Shown here piece after piece: positions 13,733 to 26,072 of a stretch of 64,000 nucleotides of DNA (positions are counted from its first letter, which is position 1; every line of letters starts with the position of its first letter). This DNA comes from Tolypeutes matacus. Its lineage: Eukaryota > Chordata > Mammalia > Cingulata > Chlamyphoridae. The translations under genes and the position numbers were made by a program. The notes beneath the pieces were generated by a model. The model was not told the origin of the DNA, did not search any database, and saw only the letters and a program-made list of their open reading frames with translations. The DNA is taken from contig JAKSZT010054458.1 in assembly GCA_026826555.1 (NCBI GenBank), positions 4,548,080-4,612,079 on the forward strand, given 5' to 3'.

Positions 13733-14095
13733 AAAGTATATAGTAGCTCAACACAACAGAAGAGTATTTATTGCTCATTTAACAGTCTATGGTGGTTGGT
13801 GGGAGCACATAGACCTTTTTCCCACAGTCATTCAGGGACACAAGCAGACGACCGCTCTGCCATCTTTAATATAAGGCCTCTCAGATCTTCCTAAATGTTT
13901 CCAGAGCCATCCAGAAGAGGAAAAAGACAGGCCTGGAAGGAACACATTACTGTTGTTCACATCCCATTGACTAGAAGTTAGTGACATCACCATGACTATC
14001 TGTAAAGAAGAATGAGAAATTTATCTGTGGTTCCAGATGAGGGAATAAGGGAAGGGATTTTTGTGGTCATCTAGAAGACTCTGCCATAGTAGGAC
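13733..14095 (-). mobile_element. Ancient LTR-like repeat (class uncertain)
   Basis: The plus strand shows blocks of an old, abundant mammalian repeat in antisense: GAGTATTTATTGCTCATTTAAC, CACAGTCATTCAGGGACACAAGC, CTGCCATCTTTAAT, CACATCCCATTGACTAGAAGTTAGTGACATCACC. I recognise the pattern but cannot name the family with confidence. Confidence 0.5.
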
Positions 14096-15236
14096 AGCAA
14101 TTAGGGTAGGTGATAGCTTGTACATAAATTTCTGCTAAAACATGGAATATGTTCTTGAAAAATCATGCACTATAATAACTGGAAGACCACACATTCCACA
14201 CATTATTGCTTACAATAATACTAAACATGTTGCCCCAGAGGCTTGTAAGTTTTTCTCAATCACTCTTAAAAGTGTCTAGGACTAGATTATGAATTATATA
14301 GTGAACCTACCTATAGAAACATTTGTAATTAGGGCATACCACTCAAGCCCTCTGCCCTAACAAACTACAGCTATCATGATAAAAACAGCAGCACAATTAT
14401 ATCCCCAATAATGTTTGCACACAGCATTTTAATCAGTTTCTCTATTGAAGCCTTTACTTTGGGGAAAATGCTTCATCTTTTCACTATTTGAATTCACATA
14501 ATCTCAGATGTACCCTTCTTGTGAGGATATTTAACATTCCAAATAAAATAAAAAGCCCATCCTTAAGATATAACTATTGAACATATTTTAACTATGCTTA
14601 CCGCCATCTACAACAAGAATTTATTAAATAGTGTAATGGGTGTTTGACAGGATGTTTTCACTTGTAAGATGGGTAGTAATAAACATGTGTGGATCAGTAA
14701 AAACATTGTAGAGGCACTTGCATACTTACATAAACATGAAACTAAGGATCCTATATAAATAGTTTTTAGGCTTTTAATTCCTGTAGATACTGTGCTGCCT
14801 GATACCGATTAGAAGGCTCGCTTTCTTCTGCAGCTAGAATATTGTTGTATGTGACTTAAGTGAACTCTTCCAGGTTAAATTGGAAAACCTAAAAGGACAC
14901 AGACTTGGGAAGTCACTGAACTTCCAGATCATTTTATGAACGCCTTTTTGAGCCTAAATGACAACAACATATTCTGGTATGGCAGAATTCATTCAGAGGC
15001 TTTCGTTCATTTCAAAATAGAATCTAGTAGTGGAGAGACTAATAATCCTCATATGCATCTTACAATTGAAGAGTTTTAACCAAAACAGCATCGAATAATT
15101 CTTAGTGATAAAGCTTATGTCAGTTTCTAATAGGAAGATTTAGAGTGAAAGTGTAGGTATGGGTGGCTAAGGCAATCGTAAAAGAAAAAAGGTCATTTGA
15201 GATAAAAACCCCAAATATTTTTTGATGTTTTAATGT
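14096..15236. other. No gene seen
   Basis: Unremarkable AT-rich DNA without recognisable repeats or exons. Confidence 0.45.
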
Positions 15237-16610
15237 TTTATTTATTTATTTATTTTCAATTTTTTTAAAGAAGCTTTAGATTACTTAAATGTTACATCAA
15301 AAATATACTCCACTTCCTCCCCCTTCCACACATTCCCACATAAACAAGACCTTTCATTAGTGTGGTACATTTGTTACCACTGATGAACATATATTGAACC
15401 ATGGTACTAAGCAAGGATAATAGTTTATATTATAGGTTATAGTTTCCCTGCACAATTTTATGGGTTTTGACAAAATGTATAATGGCCTGTATCAATCATT
15501 GCAATGTCATTCAGGACAACTCCAATGTCCCAAAAATGTCCCCGTATTGTACCTAATCTTCCCTCTCTCTCCCCTTAGAATCTCTGGTCACCACTGCCTT
15601 ATATCAAGCATACAAGTTCTTCCATTGCTAGAATAATAATGTCTATAATAGAATGGTAATAAGTCTACTTTAGTCCATATTTGCTTCCCACCCTTATGTC
15701 TGTTCATTCTTCAGTCTTGAAGATTTCAGGATGGTGATGCCCACCATTCCTACAACTGAGAGTGGATGTAGATCCCATAGGGCAGATGGATGGAACTGTG
15801 CTTCTTTCATATTCTTAATGAGTATAGTGCTAATTATTGGTTAAAATAAAAGGGGCAAAATAGTCATATGTAGGGAAATTATAAACGAGTCTAACACTGT
15901 TACACTGGAGAACATTTTTCCAAGGTACGGCCCACTTACAGGGTGCCAAATTCCTGAGATTTTCTGCCCTGTCTATAGTGTCTAGATGTCTCAAGAGCCC
16001 TCAGGAGACCCCTGCTTGAGGCACTGTTTACGTGGCAGTCAATGAGATCCTGCTTTGATGGGCATAAGCGTAGTCTCTGGAATAATCTTACTTTGAAATT
16101 GCTTAGCCATAAAAACTCATTGTATTTAATATTTCCCCATTTTTGGTCAAGTTTTTTTCCCAGATTCATCTCTAGTCAATGCTTGGTAATAATCTCTTGG
16201 TGCCTGGGAGGCTCATCCCTGGGAATCAGGAGGTAACTCTTACGTAATATATAATACTAAGCTAAGTTTCAATTTCACAAGAAAAGGTTCATAAGTACAA
16301 TCATCAATATCCAGGACCTGGCGTAATGGTCTTCCCTTCTTCATTAGGAACTGCCCATATATTCAGGGGATTCTTGCTGCTTTATTAAAGAATGTAGCAG
16401 AACTTCCCAGGATGAGAATTCAATATTGTTTTGGTTATTGTTTGTGTCTCTACCTACCAAGAAAATATCCCATGGCCACTTGAACATATTCATATGCCAT
16501 AGAGGCATGCCCCAGGTGTACTACCTGCCACAAACACCCTGCACCAGTGATCCTCTTCTACCACCATTGTGACCCTTCTGTGATCCAAAACCATGCCCAA
16601 AACAAAGAAA
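15237..16610 (-). mobile_element. Xenarthran-type L1 3' UTR, 5'-truncated
   Basis: On the minus strand this runs from a block reading GAGGATCACTGGTGCAGGGTG near 16550, through CACCTGGGGCATGCCTCT and CTCAGGAATTTGGCACCC, to a block with AATGAAAGGTCTTG and an A/T-rich tail at 15237-15262. It is collinear with 37926-39490 and 22337-23995 on the plus strand, so all three are copies of one long non-coding element. The link to L1 rests on 21366-21827, where the same type of sequence directly follows L1 ORF2-end-like sequence. The (TTTA)n/T-rich stretch marks the 3' tail. Confidence 0.75.
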
Positions 16611-16623
16611 AATAATAATAATA

Positions 16624-16655
<32 letters not shown>

Positions 16656-16691
16656 TAAAAATACCAAATAAAATAGAAAATAAATAAATGT
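16606..16691. repeat. (AAT)n microsatellite
   Basis: AAT/ATA triplets make up most of this tract. It sits exactly at the upstream (5') limit of the minus-strand L1 3' UTR copy, next to the AAACAAAG block. Confidence 0.9.
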
Positions 16692-16859
16692 AAGATATTT
16701 TTTTTCCTCACATTGATGTTTAACCTAAAGATGTTGCAAGAAAGGAGACAAAGTCAGTTGCACACAAAAAATCCTTCAGATATGAGTAGATACTAGAAAG
16801 AGAAAGGCAATTATATAAATGAAAATATAGTGTAAGTATCAATGGATTTTTTTCAGAGA

Positions 16860-17425
16860 GCTGGTGGATCAAGTTGCTATAACTGTGCATTGTGGGAACA
16901 AAGTTTCAAGGCACAACAGAAACTCTCAGCAAATGATCTCTTTATTACTTGTGTAGCATAAAGTGTCCAGGAAAGGAAAATAATCTCTTTCACACTTACA
17001 CAGCATAGAGTCCAAAAGAGCAGGGGAAGAACTCCCAACGTGGTTGGTCTCCCAGGGTGGCTGAAAATGGCTCCAGGTTGGTGTCAATGGATGACATTTC
17101 TGCATGACCCACTTTATGCTGGAGAAGAGAGAAATTTATACTGTTCAATGTGTTTTTTGTCCACCTTCAGGGCATGGGGCCCTGCCACTGAGAATTCCTG
17201 ATAAGCATCTGATGCTGCTTATTTCCAGTTTCTGGTGTCTGGTTTGGCGAGGCATTTTTCATTAGACTTAACATTTTCCTCCAGGTTGTGGAATAGCACA
17301 CGATAAAAAACAAGGTGGGTGTTGTGCAGGATGGCCACTTGGTGCATGTTTCTGACTTCCCCAGAGAAGGAGGTATGGGGTGTTGAGGTCTGGGCAATGG
17401 CTGCTTAACATATATCTGTGATTTC
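16860..17425 (-). mobile_element. Candidate LTR-like repeat, unclassified
   Basis: Read on the minus strand, an AATAAAGAGATCATTTGCTG block near 16929-16948 is followed by a TTCTGTTGTGCC block, a layout that resembles the R/U5 part of a retroviral LTR. No duplicate copy is present in the window, and neither ends nor target duplication were found, so this is only a candidate. Confidence 0.3.
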
Positions 17426-18399
17426 TTAACAGACTGTGCTTAATAGTTTGGAAAGAGAAATACAGAATAAGAAAGATAACAACCCAATCATCCCAACCCC
17501 AAGTATGGTGGATAAGAAAATAAGGAGGAACATAAAAGAAATTTGTTAAAGGTTTGGGAATTTAAAAATATTTTTATTCTAGAGAAATCTTGCTGTGCTA
17601 GGAAATATACTGAATGTAGTATGGCATTTTGGAGGACACAGTGGTATTGTGAGTACATGCAGAAGAGAGGAAATCTCAGTCAGAGCCAGAGAAATATGAA
17701 CAATAGGAAGGAACGATGTTTGACAGCCATAAAAGAAAATCTGATGCATTCCATTGACATTATGCAATGTAATTAAAGCTATCTGGACACTCTGTTAGAA
17801 TTATAATGTAAATACAATTGTCTTAACTTATAAAAAAATATATAATTAGTATAAATATGATAAGAAATTGCATGTAAAAATGATAGCCAAATTAATTAAA
17901 TTGATTTAACATAAATATAATAGAAAATATTACAAGATGAAAACACTATTTTGTATATCTTAAAGGAGATATTTCAATAGCTCATGTTAAAGGAACACTC
18001 TAGTTCAGCAAGAATAAAATGGGTATTTTTTGCTGCTTAACTGATGATAAGCTGAGAAAATATAGGCTGAAAATCTTTTTGAGGATGGTGAGTGATCAAC
18101 TTAGTGAATGTGCCTTATCTACCTTGATAAGAAGTCCTCCCAGTAAATTTTGAGCTAGTATATGGAAATGGATTTCCCTTCAGTAATATTAAAATGGTAT
18201 ATTTCCAGGTATTTGCTGTCTTCCTTTCAGAGGAATGTGGAGGTCTGTGGAACACTGTTACTGAGGCCCTCCTGTCCATTTTCTAATATTAAATCCACTT
18301 TGCATTGCTTGTATAAACACAAACCGCACATGAGGTACTTTATGTTTTATACATTGCTTTACTCAATTTGATTATATTTGGTTCAGAATGCTACCATCA
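17426..18399. other. No gene seen
   Basis: AT-rich DNA; nothing recognised. Confidence 0.4.
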
Positions 18400-19340
18400 A
18401 AATTTGTGGCTGAGATTAGCCTGTAATTTTCTTTCTTCATATTGTCCTAAGATGGCTTTATTTTAAATGCCATCTCTTAGGATGTTAATAAATGTTAAAT
18501 CAATTAAATTTAATAAATGTTAAATTAACATAAAATGTGTTTGAAGTTTTCCCACTATCCTCTGTAGGAATTTATGTAATATTAATATTTTGATTTATTC
18601 AAAACAATCATACAAACATCAGAGCTTACATTTTTGTGAGAATTTTAATTTACATTAACGTTTATATTAATAATTCTCTATTTCTTCTAGAGTACTCTAT
18701 TAGAATTCATGTAGGTAATATATGTTTCATATATATTTAGATCAATATGTATAATAAATTTTCACATTTATTATAATAAAGGTTTTTAAATATATTAAAA
18801 TTATATTATTTTATTGCTGTTTAATTTCTGCAGCTTCCATAGCTATTTACTTCCACAATTTCTAATATTGTTATTTGTGCCTTCTAGCTTTTTTTATGGT
18901 TAATCTTTACAAAGGTTTGCCTACTTAAATAATAAAAAATTATTTTCATTTGTTTGTTCCTATTATATAATTATTTTGATGCAGTTTTCTGCTCTTATTG
19001 TTATTATTTCCATTATTCTATTTTTGGTTTTATTATGCTGTTCTTTTTTGTACTTTCTAAATTGAATGCTTGGCTCATTTAGTTTGAACTATTCTCTTTT
19101 TTTTATGCTATTTCAAATCTAAATGACTCTTTTAAATACTGTTTCAGCTGAACCATATGTGTGTGTGTGTTATCAATTCAAAATATTTCTATTCTACACC
19201 ATGAAAATCTTTGTCATCATCAATGGTTTAAAAATGCATCTAAATCTATGAGTATGTATGTATACTTTCCAAGTTATCATTTTACATTTGATTCTAATTT
19301 ACTTGCGTTGTAATAAAAATGTGGCTATATAACAACAAAT
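18400..19340 (-). mobile_element. Ancient L1 ORF2 remnant, antisense
   Basis: The plus strand carries decayed antisense ORF2 text: a TAGCCTGTAATTTTCTTTC block near 18417 that corresponds to the reverse-transcriptase region, then TTATGGTTAATCTTTACAAAGG, TTATTATTTCCATTATTC and TTAGTTTGAACTATTCTC blocks. Heavily diverged, with no open frame. Confidence 0.5.
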
Positions 19341-20504
19341 CTTTTTAATTTTTCATAAGTGACACAAATGTTTTATACAAAATACATTCTCCAATTTGGT
19401 GGTACACTGTCCATATATTTTCCTTAAATCAAACTTTTTAATTTTGTATCACTCCAGATGGGCTACATGCTAGTTCCTTATAAAAAGCTTACGCTAACAA
19501 TGTGAATCAAAGCAATACCTCTTTTACCCAGAATGTCTTACAACATGAAAAACAGCCAAAAGAAATAAACAATGTGCTTACTGAGAAAGTTAACTTACAT
19601 TCTGGAACACGCTTCTTATTTTATTACAGATTTGTAACCATATGGAAACCAGCAAAGATTCTGTAGACTATATTTCGAGTAGTGCTTGGGGAAGATATGT
19701 TTTGCTAACAAACATACTCAAACTCCATGTCTTAAAACAGAGTCTTGTTCATACAGGGATTAGGAGTCTCCTCTCCATGTTACCCTCATTCAAAGACACA
19801 ACCTTTGGAATACTCTTCCATTGGGAACAATGAGGCAGGGAAATGAAATCTAGTGAATTGCTTTTCTTCAGTAGGGACACGTAGAATTTCTGCTTATATC
19901 ATGGGCCAAAACAAGTCATGTCAACATATTTAATTTCATGGAAGGAAGGAAGACAACTAGTAATATTGGTGCTTAACATTAATGACCTGTACACCTGCAT
20001 ATTCTCTATATAACGTGTAATTTGACATGGCTAGGATTTTTATTTCCTTTCTTTTAAATTAATGGCAGAAGAACAATAAAATACCCAATATTTCGAATAT
20101 GTCTCTTTACAGAACTGCCAATTTTGAGTTGATATATTTTTAAATTTTTGTATTTGTTGTAACAAAGCAAATTCTGGTAAATTAAAATGGTATATTATGT
20201 GTTAAGCTTCTTCAACTCAAGTACTATAATTTTACTTAAATAGCCTGACAGTAATATGGCTACTCTGAATTTTCATGGTAATTATTTGTCTGTTATATCT
20301 ATTTTATTTCTCCATCAAATGGTTTTCAGGTCTACCAGTCAGCCTGGGAAAACTTCAAACATGAAATTGGAACTCGCCAAGGGGTGGAGAAGAAGGAGGG
20401 ACTAAGAGAGAGATTTGAAAAAATAATGGTTAGTGCAGTTCAGTCAACAGAAAGCACAAAGAACATGATGACAAATATACAAAGTAGCATAATTATTAAA
20501 ATAT
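19341..20504. other. No gene seen
   Basis: AT-rich DNA; nothing recognised. Confidence 0.4.
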
Positions 20505-21365
20505 TCTAAATGATAGTCTTAAAAGCAGCCAGAGTTGAAAGAGAATTTAGATAACAGCAACAAATATATGGATGGCCGCACATTTCTTTTAGGAAACAAT
20601 TCAATAGAAAAAAAAGTAGAACAAAAATTTTTAAATATTTAAAGAAAAAGAAAAAACTCTCAGTCAACCAATATATATATATTTTTAATAACAGGGGAAT
20701 GTGCAAATGCAGTCTGCTACTATCACAAATTATGCAGTCGGGTTATATTTGGGGAAATAGCAGGGGTCAGCACACCCGGAGCACAATGGATATGCCTCAC
20801 TCTGGGAAAACCACTTCGTGATCATGGTATCTCCACTGCCAGTAAGTATCAACCTAGAATTTTATGTAACAAAATTGTCTTTCAACTACAAAAGCAAAGT
20901 AAAGGCTTCTCAAAATTACGAGTAGAAATAATTGATCAATAACAGAAACATCCTGTAAAATATCAAACTAAGCCCTTTAGACCAAAGAAAAGTGAAACTA
21001 AATGATAATATAAATAAAAACAAAGGAATTATATGCTGCAGATATGATAATCATAAGGGTCAAATTATAAGATTTTTTTTGTAATTGTTTAAAGCTCTTT
21101 AAAAGGTAAATGACTCCTTAAACAAAAATAATATAATCATAGCGCAGGGTTTTTTTATATATGTAGATGCAAAATAAATGGTGAAAAGAGCAAAAAGACC
21201 AGGAATGTAGAAATGAACATATACTATTATGTACTAAAGGTGAAGCAGTGTAATATCACCTGAGGGTAGATCATGAGAAGTTAAATAAGTATATTTTCAA
21301 TCAAAGCGACCACTAAACTCCACAAAGAATCAGAGCTAATAAGCCAACAGAGGAGATAAAGTGAA
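20505..21365 (+). mobile_element. L1/HAL1-like 5'-ORF1 region remnant
   Basis: Sense-strand blocks TTAAAAGCAGCCAGAGTTGA, CAACCTAGAATTTTATGTAAC, CAAAGTAAAGGCTTCTC and CTAATAAGCCAACAGAGGAG match the order found in the ORF1 part of old L1 or HAL1 elements. About 150 bases (20700-20850) between the first blocks do not fit and may be a small insertion. Confidence 0.55.
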
Positions 21366-21827
21366 ACAAAATGTACTAAATTCATACAATGGAATATTAC
21401 TCAGCTGTAAGAAGGAATGAAGTATTGACACATGTGATAACATGGATGAACCTCGAAATCCTTCTGTTGAGTGAAGTAAGCCAGTCACTAAAGGACAAAT
21501 ATTGCATGATCTCACTATATGAACTGATAATGAACAGACTCACAGAAATAGAGTCTTGAAGGTATGTTACCAGGAGATAGAAAAGGAGTAGAGAGTAGTT
21601 AGCAGATGCTCAATCTAGGCAGAATCTATAAGGTGAATGGGGGTGGTTTGGCAGTGGATGGGGTTAATCATGGTGCAGGGATGTGATTGGGGTCAACGGT
21701 GTTGGAGTGTGAAAGTAAGTGGGGTTGGAGGGGTGGGTTGAGTTATCCATGGAAATGAGGTGAGGGCTGGAGGAAGGTGCACATGAACTCTGGGGAAGTG
21801 GAGGTCTGTAGTTGAAAATACAATTGA
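21366..21827 (+). mobile_element. Xenarthran-type L1, ORF2 end and start of 3' UTR
   Basis: It starts with the L1 block TCATACAATGGAATATTACTC, then AACATGGATGAACCTCGAAA, TGAGTGAAGTAAGCCAGTCA and ATTGCATGATCTCACTATAT, and passes into a G-rich 3' UTR. It is cut at 21828 by a DAS SINE and resumes at 22337, because the 8-bp sequence ACAATTGA occurs on both sides of the SINE. Confidence 0.8.
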
Positions 21828-22328
21828 AGGGGGAAGCAGATGTAGCTCAAGCAATTGGCCTCCCACCTACCACATGGGAGGTCCATGGTTCAGTTCCTGA
21901 GTTCCTGGTGCCTCCTAAGGAGAACCTTGAGCTGACGTTATGGGCAGGCATGGCAAGCTGCCAGAACAAGATGATGTAACAAGAGACACAAGAATAAAAG
22001 CATAATGAGAGACACAACAAAACAGGAAGGAGAGGTTCCTGGTGCCTTCTAAAAAGTATGAGCAAGATGGCAAGCTGGTGCAATGGGCAGGCATGGTGAG
22101 CTGACTCAACAAGATGATGCAACAAGAGACGCAAGAGAAAAAACATATGAGAGGCACAAAAAAGCAGGGAACAGAGGTGGTAGAAGTGATTAGGTACATC
22201 CTTCACACATTGGAGGTCCCAGGTTCAGTTCCCCATGCCTCCTACAGAAACAAAGAAGACAAAGAGACACAGCAAGTACAATGAGGGGTGAGGAGAGATA
22301 AATAAATAAAATGAATCTTTAAAAAAAC
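21828..22328 (+). mobile_element. DAS-type tRNA-derived SINE, dimeric
   Basis: The first unit opens GGGGAAGCAGATGTAGCTCA, with a tRNA A-box-like GTAGCTCAAGCAATTGG and a B-box-like GGTTCAGTTCC. A second unit has its own TTCAGTTCCCCATGCCTCC. The element ends in an (AAAT)n/A-rich tail. It is flanked by an exact 8-bp target duplication (ACAATTGA at 21820-21827 and 22329-22336). The tRNA promoter boxes imply RNA polymerase III origin and L1 machinery for mobilisation. DAS SINEs are known from xenarthrans, which is the main clue to the organism. Confidence 0.88.
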
Positions 22329-23995
22329 ACAATTGATGGAATTTTTTTGACAATAATAGCAGAAGGAAGGGTGCACCTGGGGCATGCCTCTATGGAATAT
22401 GAATATGTTCTTCTTGTCATAGGGTATTATTATCTGAATGGATGGAGACACACAAAATAAACTAGAAAAATAGTAAACTCCTATTCTGGGGAGTCCTACT
22501 ATATTCTCAGGTAGAGGGACTAGAATCTCTCGAGTATATAGGCAGTGCCTAATAAAAGAAAACAGACCACCAATATGCAAAACCCTAAATATTAATGCTT
22601 GTACTTTTGAAACTTCTTCTAGTAAAACTGAAACTTAGCCTAATAATAACTATTGCCAAAGAGTTACCTCCTTGTTATTCAAATGTGACCTCTCTAAGCC
22701 ATCCTCAGCAATTAAAAGCATTACTTTCCATCCCGGCTTGGAAACTGGCTCCGAGGGATGAGGAAGTAATACCATGTACAAACCAGTGATGCATTTGGAA
22801 AAATAAACCTTGACCAAAAGGGGGAAACATTAAATACAGGAGTTTTTACAGCTAAGAGATTTCAAAATGAGTTGGGAGGTCATCCCAGAGGTTACACTAA
22901 TGCCTATCTCAGGCAGATTTCACTAACTGCCACAGTGAACAAAGACTCAAATAAGGGTTTCTGAGGGTTGTAGACACATCCAGAAGCTATAGAAGCACAG
23001 AAGGCACAGAACCGCTTGAAATCAACATCCCTTCATTGGGCTTTACCTTGTGAATATATGGCAACCTATTTCCGCAATGTAATAGACTCATTTATAATTT
23101 CTTTACACATGATTCTTCTACCCCTTTTATATGCAACTATGATTAGCACTATACAAGAATAGAGAACTTCAAAAATGTATTGCATACAATGGCGCAGAGA
23201 ATGACGTTTGTCTTATTACTATTTCCATTTAAGACTCAAAAATCAGCATCACCCCCATGTAGCATGAAGAATTTCTCAAGAAATGATTTGTTATTAGTGA
23301 GAGCTATTACATAGTAGACAAGCCTGTGTCATGAAATCTCCACAGAAATCTTCCATCTGTTCATATTCTGATTGAACCCTGAATCTCAGTTGTGTTATAG
23401 CCAGCACCTCCTCTCCAGTTCATCAGACTTGCCCAGAACAATTAACAAAATGATGATGTTAAACAATCCCCATCCTAAACAACAGAGAGTTTCTACAACT
23501 GCAAGCAAAACAGTTTCTTTCATCTGCCCCATAAGACCAAAGCCCTCTCTCAATCTGAGGCAGAGCTGTCATCACCATCCTAAAATTCTCAAGGTTGAAG
23601 AATGAACAAATGTAAGGAGAGAGTGCAACCATAGACAAAGAAAACTTACTAATACTGTAGTAATGGAAAATCATGTAACATTGATATAAAGATAGTGGTT
23701 TTCAGTTTCTGAGGGGAGGGGAAGGGAATAATAAGTTGAACATAGGACATTTTTAAGGCATTGGAATTAAGTATAAACCACAATGTAAACTATAGACCAT
23801 GATTAGTAACACTGCTTCAATATTTATTCATCAATTGTTACAAATATACCACAATATTGGATGATGTTATTAATAAGGGAACATGTGGGAGGGGAAGGTG
23901 GTGGGATTTATGGGAATCTATTACACTTTCAATGTAACTTTTCTGTAATCTAAAACATCTTTGAAAATAAAGTTTATTGTATGAAAAAAATTGAA
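22329..23995 (+). mobile_element. Xenarthran-type L1 3' UTR, continuation
   Basis: This continues the L1 interrupted by the SINE. It is collinear with 37926-39490: CACCTGGGGCATGCCTCTA at about 22375, CTAAGAGATTTCAAAATGAG, a CAGTTCATCAGACTTGCCCAG block, then the terminal TGTAATCTAAAACATC followed by AAAATAAAGTTTATTG. The AATAAA near 23967 and A-rich end mark the transcript end. It has no coding capacity despite its length. Confidence 0.78.
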
Positions 23996-24694
23996 AGAAA
24001 ATTTAAAGGGATAAAATCAATTAATTAACAATATTCATAAACAAAAAATATTATCACCCTAATATATATAGAAAAAGCTGTTGATAAGATATAAAATTAA
24101 TTTATAATAAAACACTCTATAAAACACAAATAGGAAGGAACATCTTCAACTTGATAATTGAAATCTATGAAAACCCACAGTTTATATATGAAGGAATCTT
24201 TCTCCCCTAATATTAGAAATAAGGTAAGAATATGTTCTCATCAATTCTATTAAATATTGTACTGAAAGTTATAGCTAGTACAATGAGCAAAACAAAGGGA
24301 AAAAAAACCTGCATTGGAAAGGAAAAAGAAAAGCTGTATTTCTTCATGGACAAAATGAATATCTATGAGGAAAATTCCATGAAATCCATACAAAATCTGA
24401 GAACTAATAAGCAACTTTAGAAAGGTGTCAGGATGCAAATATAATATAAAAGAAGCAATTGTATTTCAATATATTAGCAGTGGACAATTGTAAACTGAAA
24501 TTAATAAAATATCATTTGCAATAACATAAAAAACAAGAAACAATTAGCTATAAATCTAATAAAAAGATGTGCAAGACTTGTTCACTGAAAACTACAAATT
24601 ATTGCTGAGGGAAATTAAATAATATCTAATATTAGAGATTCACTGCATTTATGGTTTGATAGATGTAATATTTGTATGATGACCATTCTATCTA
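23996..24694 (+). mobile_element. L1M ORF2, reverse-transcriptase part (segment 1)
   Basis: Frame fragments such as LLNIVLKVIASTMSK followed by ARG/LYS-rich sequence match the L1 reverse transcriptase around the catalytic YADD-type motif. At the expected motif position the frame reads FFMDKM, so the two aspartates are lost. The segment is interrupted at 24695 by an MLT1 LTR and resumes near 25000. Confidence 0.75.
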
Positions 24695-24995
24695 AATCAG
24701 CCTATAGGAACAGTAGAAATGCATTCAGTAACTCAATCTCTGCCTCTCTTACTTGGCCATCTGTCTTTTCTGCCTCCTCCTCTGTCCTATTCTGATGTGT
24801 CCATACTTTCTCTGCATGCAATGTCTCCAGTCATATTGGATTAGGACCCATCCTAATTCAGTTTGGCCTCACCATAATTAATAGGAACTTCATAAACCTT
24901 ATTTACAAACAAATTCATACAAGACTGGAAGTTGAGACTTGAACATGTCTTTCTTGTGTGCTTGATTCAAACCATAACACACAAATCAAACAAAA
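24695..24995 (-). mobile_element. MLT1-family LTR, partial, antisense
   Basis: The plus strand reads as antisense MLT1: TCATATTGGATTAGGACCCATCC, then CATAATTAATAGGAACTTCA and a TTGAGACTTGAACATG block, ending AAACCATAACACA. It lies inside the plus-strand L1M, so it inserted after that L1. Confidence 0.75.
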
Positions 24996-25586
24996 TAGAG
25001 TCCAGAAATGGATCCACACAAATAGGGTCAACTTATTTTTGAAAAATTTAGAAAGTTAATTCAGTGGATAGAAGATAATATCTTTCATAAATGACGCTGA
25101 GGAAATAGTAAATTTTATGGAAAAAGAAATTAAGAAAACGGAGGAACAAGCAGAGGAAAGAAAATAGACCACTATCCAGATCTCATACCATGCACAAAAT
25201 TTAGGACCAAATGGATCACAGTAGTAAACATAAAACCCACAAATTTAAAATGTCTAGAAGAAACAACAGGAGAAAATCTTTAAGACCTTTGGCTAATGAA
25301 ATATTTATTATTTCTTTCATATACCATCAAAAAGATGACCCATGAAAGGAAAATTTTGTTCAACCAGGCTTCCTCAAAATGAAAATTTTCTACTCTTCAA
25401 GTACACTGTTAAGAAAATGAAAGGACAAGATAAAGCCTGGGAGAAAATATTTGCAAATCATATAACCAAAAAGGTCATAAATAAAGAATTATAAAGAAAT
25501 CTCAAAACACAGCAATAAGAAAACAACCTAGTCACATAGGAAAACAATTGAACAGACACTTTATCACAGAATATATATGTGTGCTT
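24996..25586 (+). mobile_element. L1M ORF2 C-terminal part (segment 2)
   Basis: Continues segment 1: GAAATGGATCCACACAAATAGGGTCAA, ACCATGCACAAAATTTAGGACC, AAGCCTGGGAGAAAATATTTGC. These blocks are typical of the last third of L1 ORF2 in sense. Stops and frame breaks make it non-coding. Interrupted again at 25587 by another MLT1. Confidence 0.8.
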
Positions 25587-26072
25587 GTGTGTTAGTTTGC
25601 CAGGGCTGCTATGCCACAGACTGACTGGCATAACAACAAGAATTTATTGTCTCATGGATTGGGATTTTAGGTGTCTGAAATCAAGTTCTTGACAGGCCAT
25701 GATTTTTCCGGAATCTGTAGTATTTTGGTGCTCGCTTCCTACCTTGGGTTCTTTGGCATGAATCTTTGCTCCTGTCACACAGCTGTCTGCTCATCCTCTG
25801 GTTTCTTCTGACTTCTGGCTTCTAATGACTGACTGCATATGAATTTCCTCTTTTTATAAGGGCCACAGTTACACAGATTAAGGCACACCCTGATTCACAT
25901 TGGACTTCTCTAAAAAGGAACTTTGAAGATCCTATTTACAAATGAGTCTACTCCTTAACTAAAGGTATCTTCAAAAGTCCTATTTACAAATGGTTTCACA
26001 CCAACAGGAAAGTGAATTAAGAATTAAATGTGTCCTTTGAAGGGTACACAATTGAATCCCCAACTACATGTG
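25587..26072 (-). mobile_element. MLT1-like LTR, antisense, nearly complete
   Basis: The plus strand starts TGTTAGTTTGCCAGGGCTGC, the antisense of the usual MLT1 3' end, and finishes in GTACACAATTGAATCCCC, the antisense of the MLT1 start. A TTATAAGGGCCACAG block lies between. It splits the plus-strand L1M. Confidence 0.8.

Noticed and set aside
16860..17425. Possible host gene or complete ERV LTR
   Set aside because: No frame and no second copy in the window; kept only as a low-confidence LTR-like feature.
21847..22206. 119-codon minus-strand frame rich in Leu and Cys
   Set aside because: It is the antisense reading of the DAS SINE.
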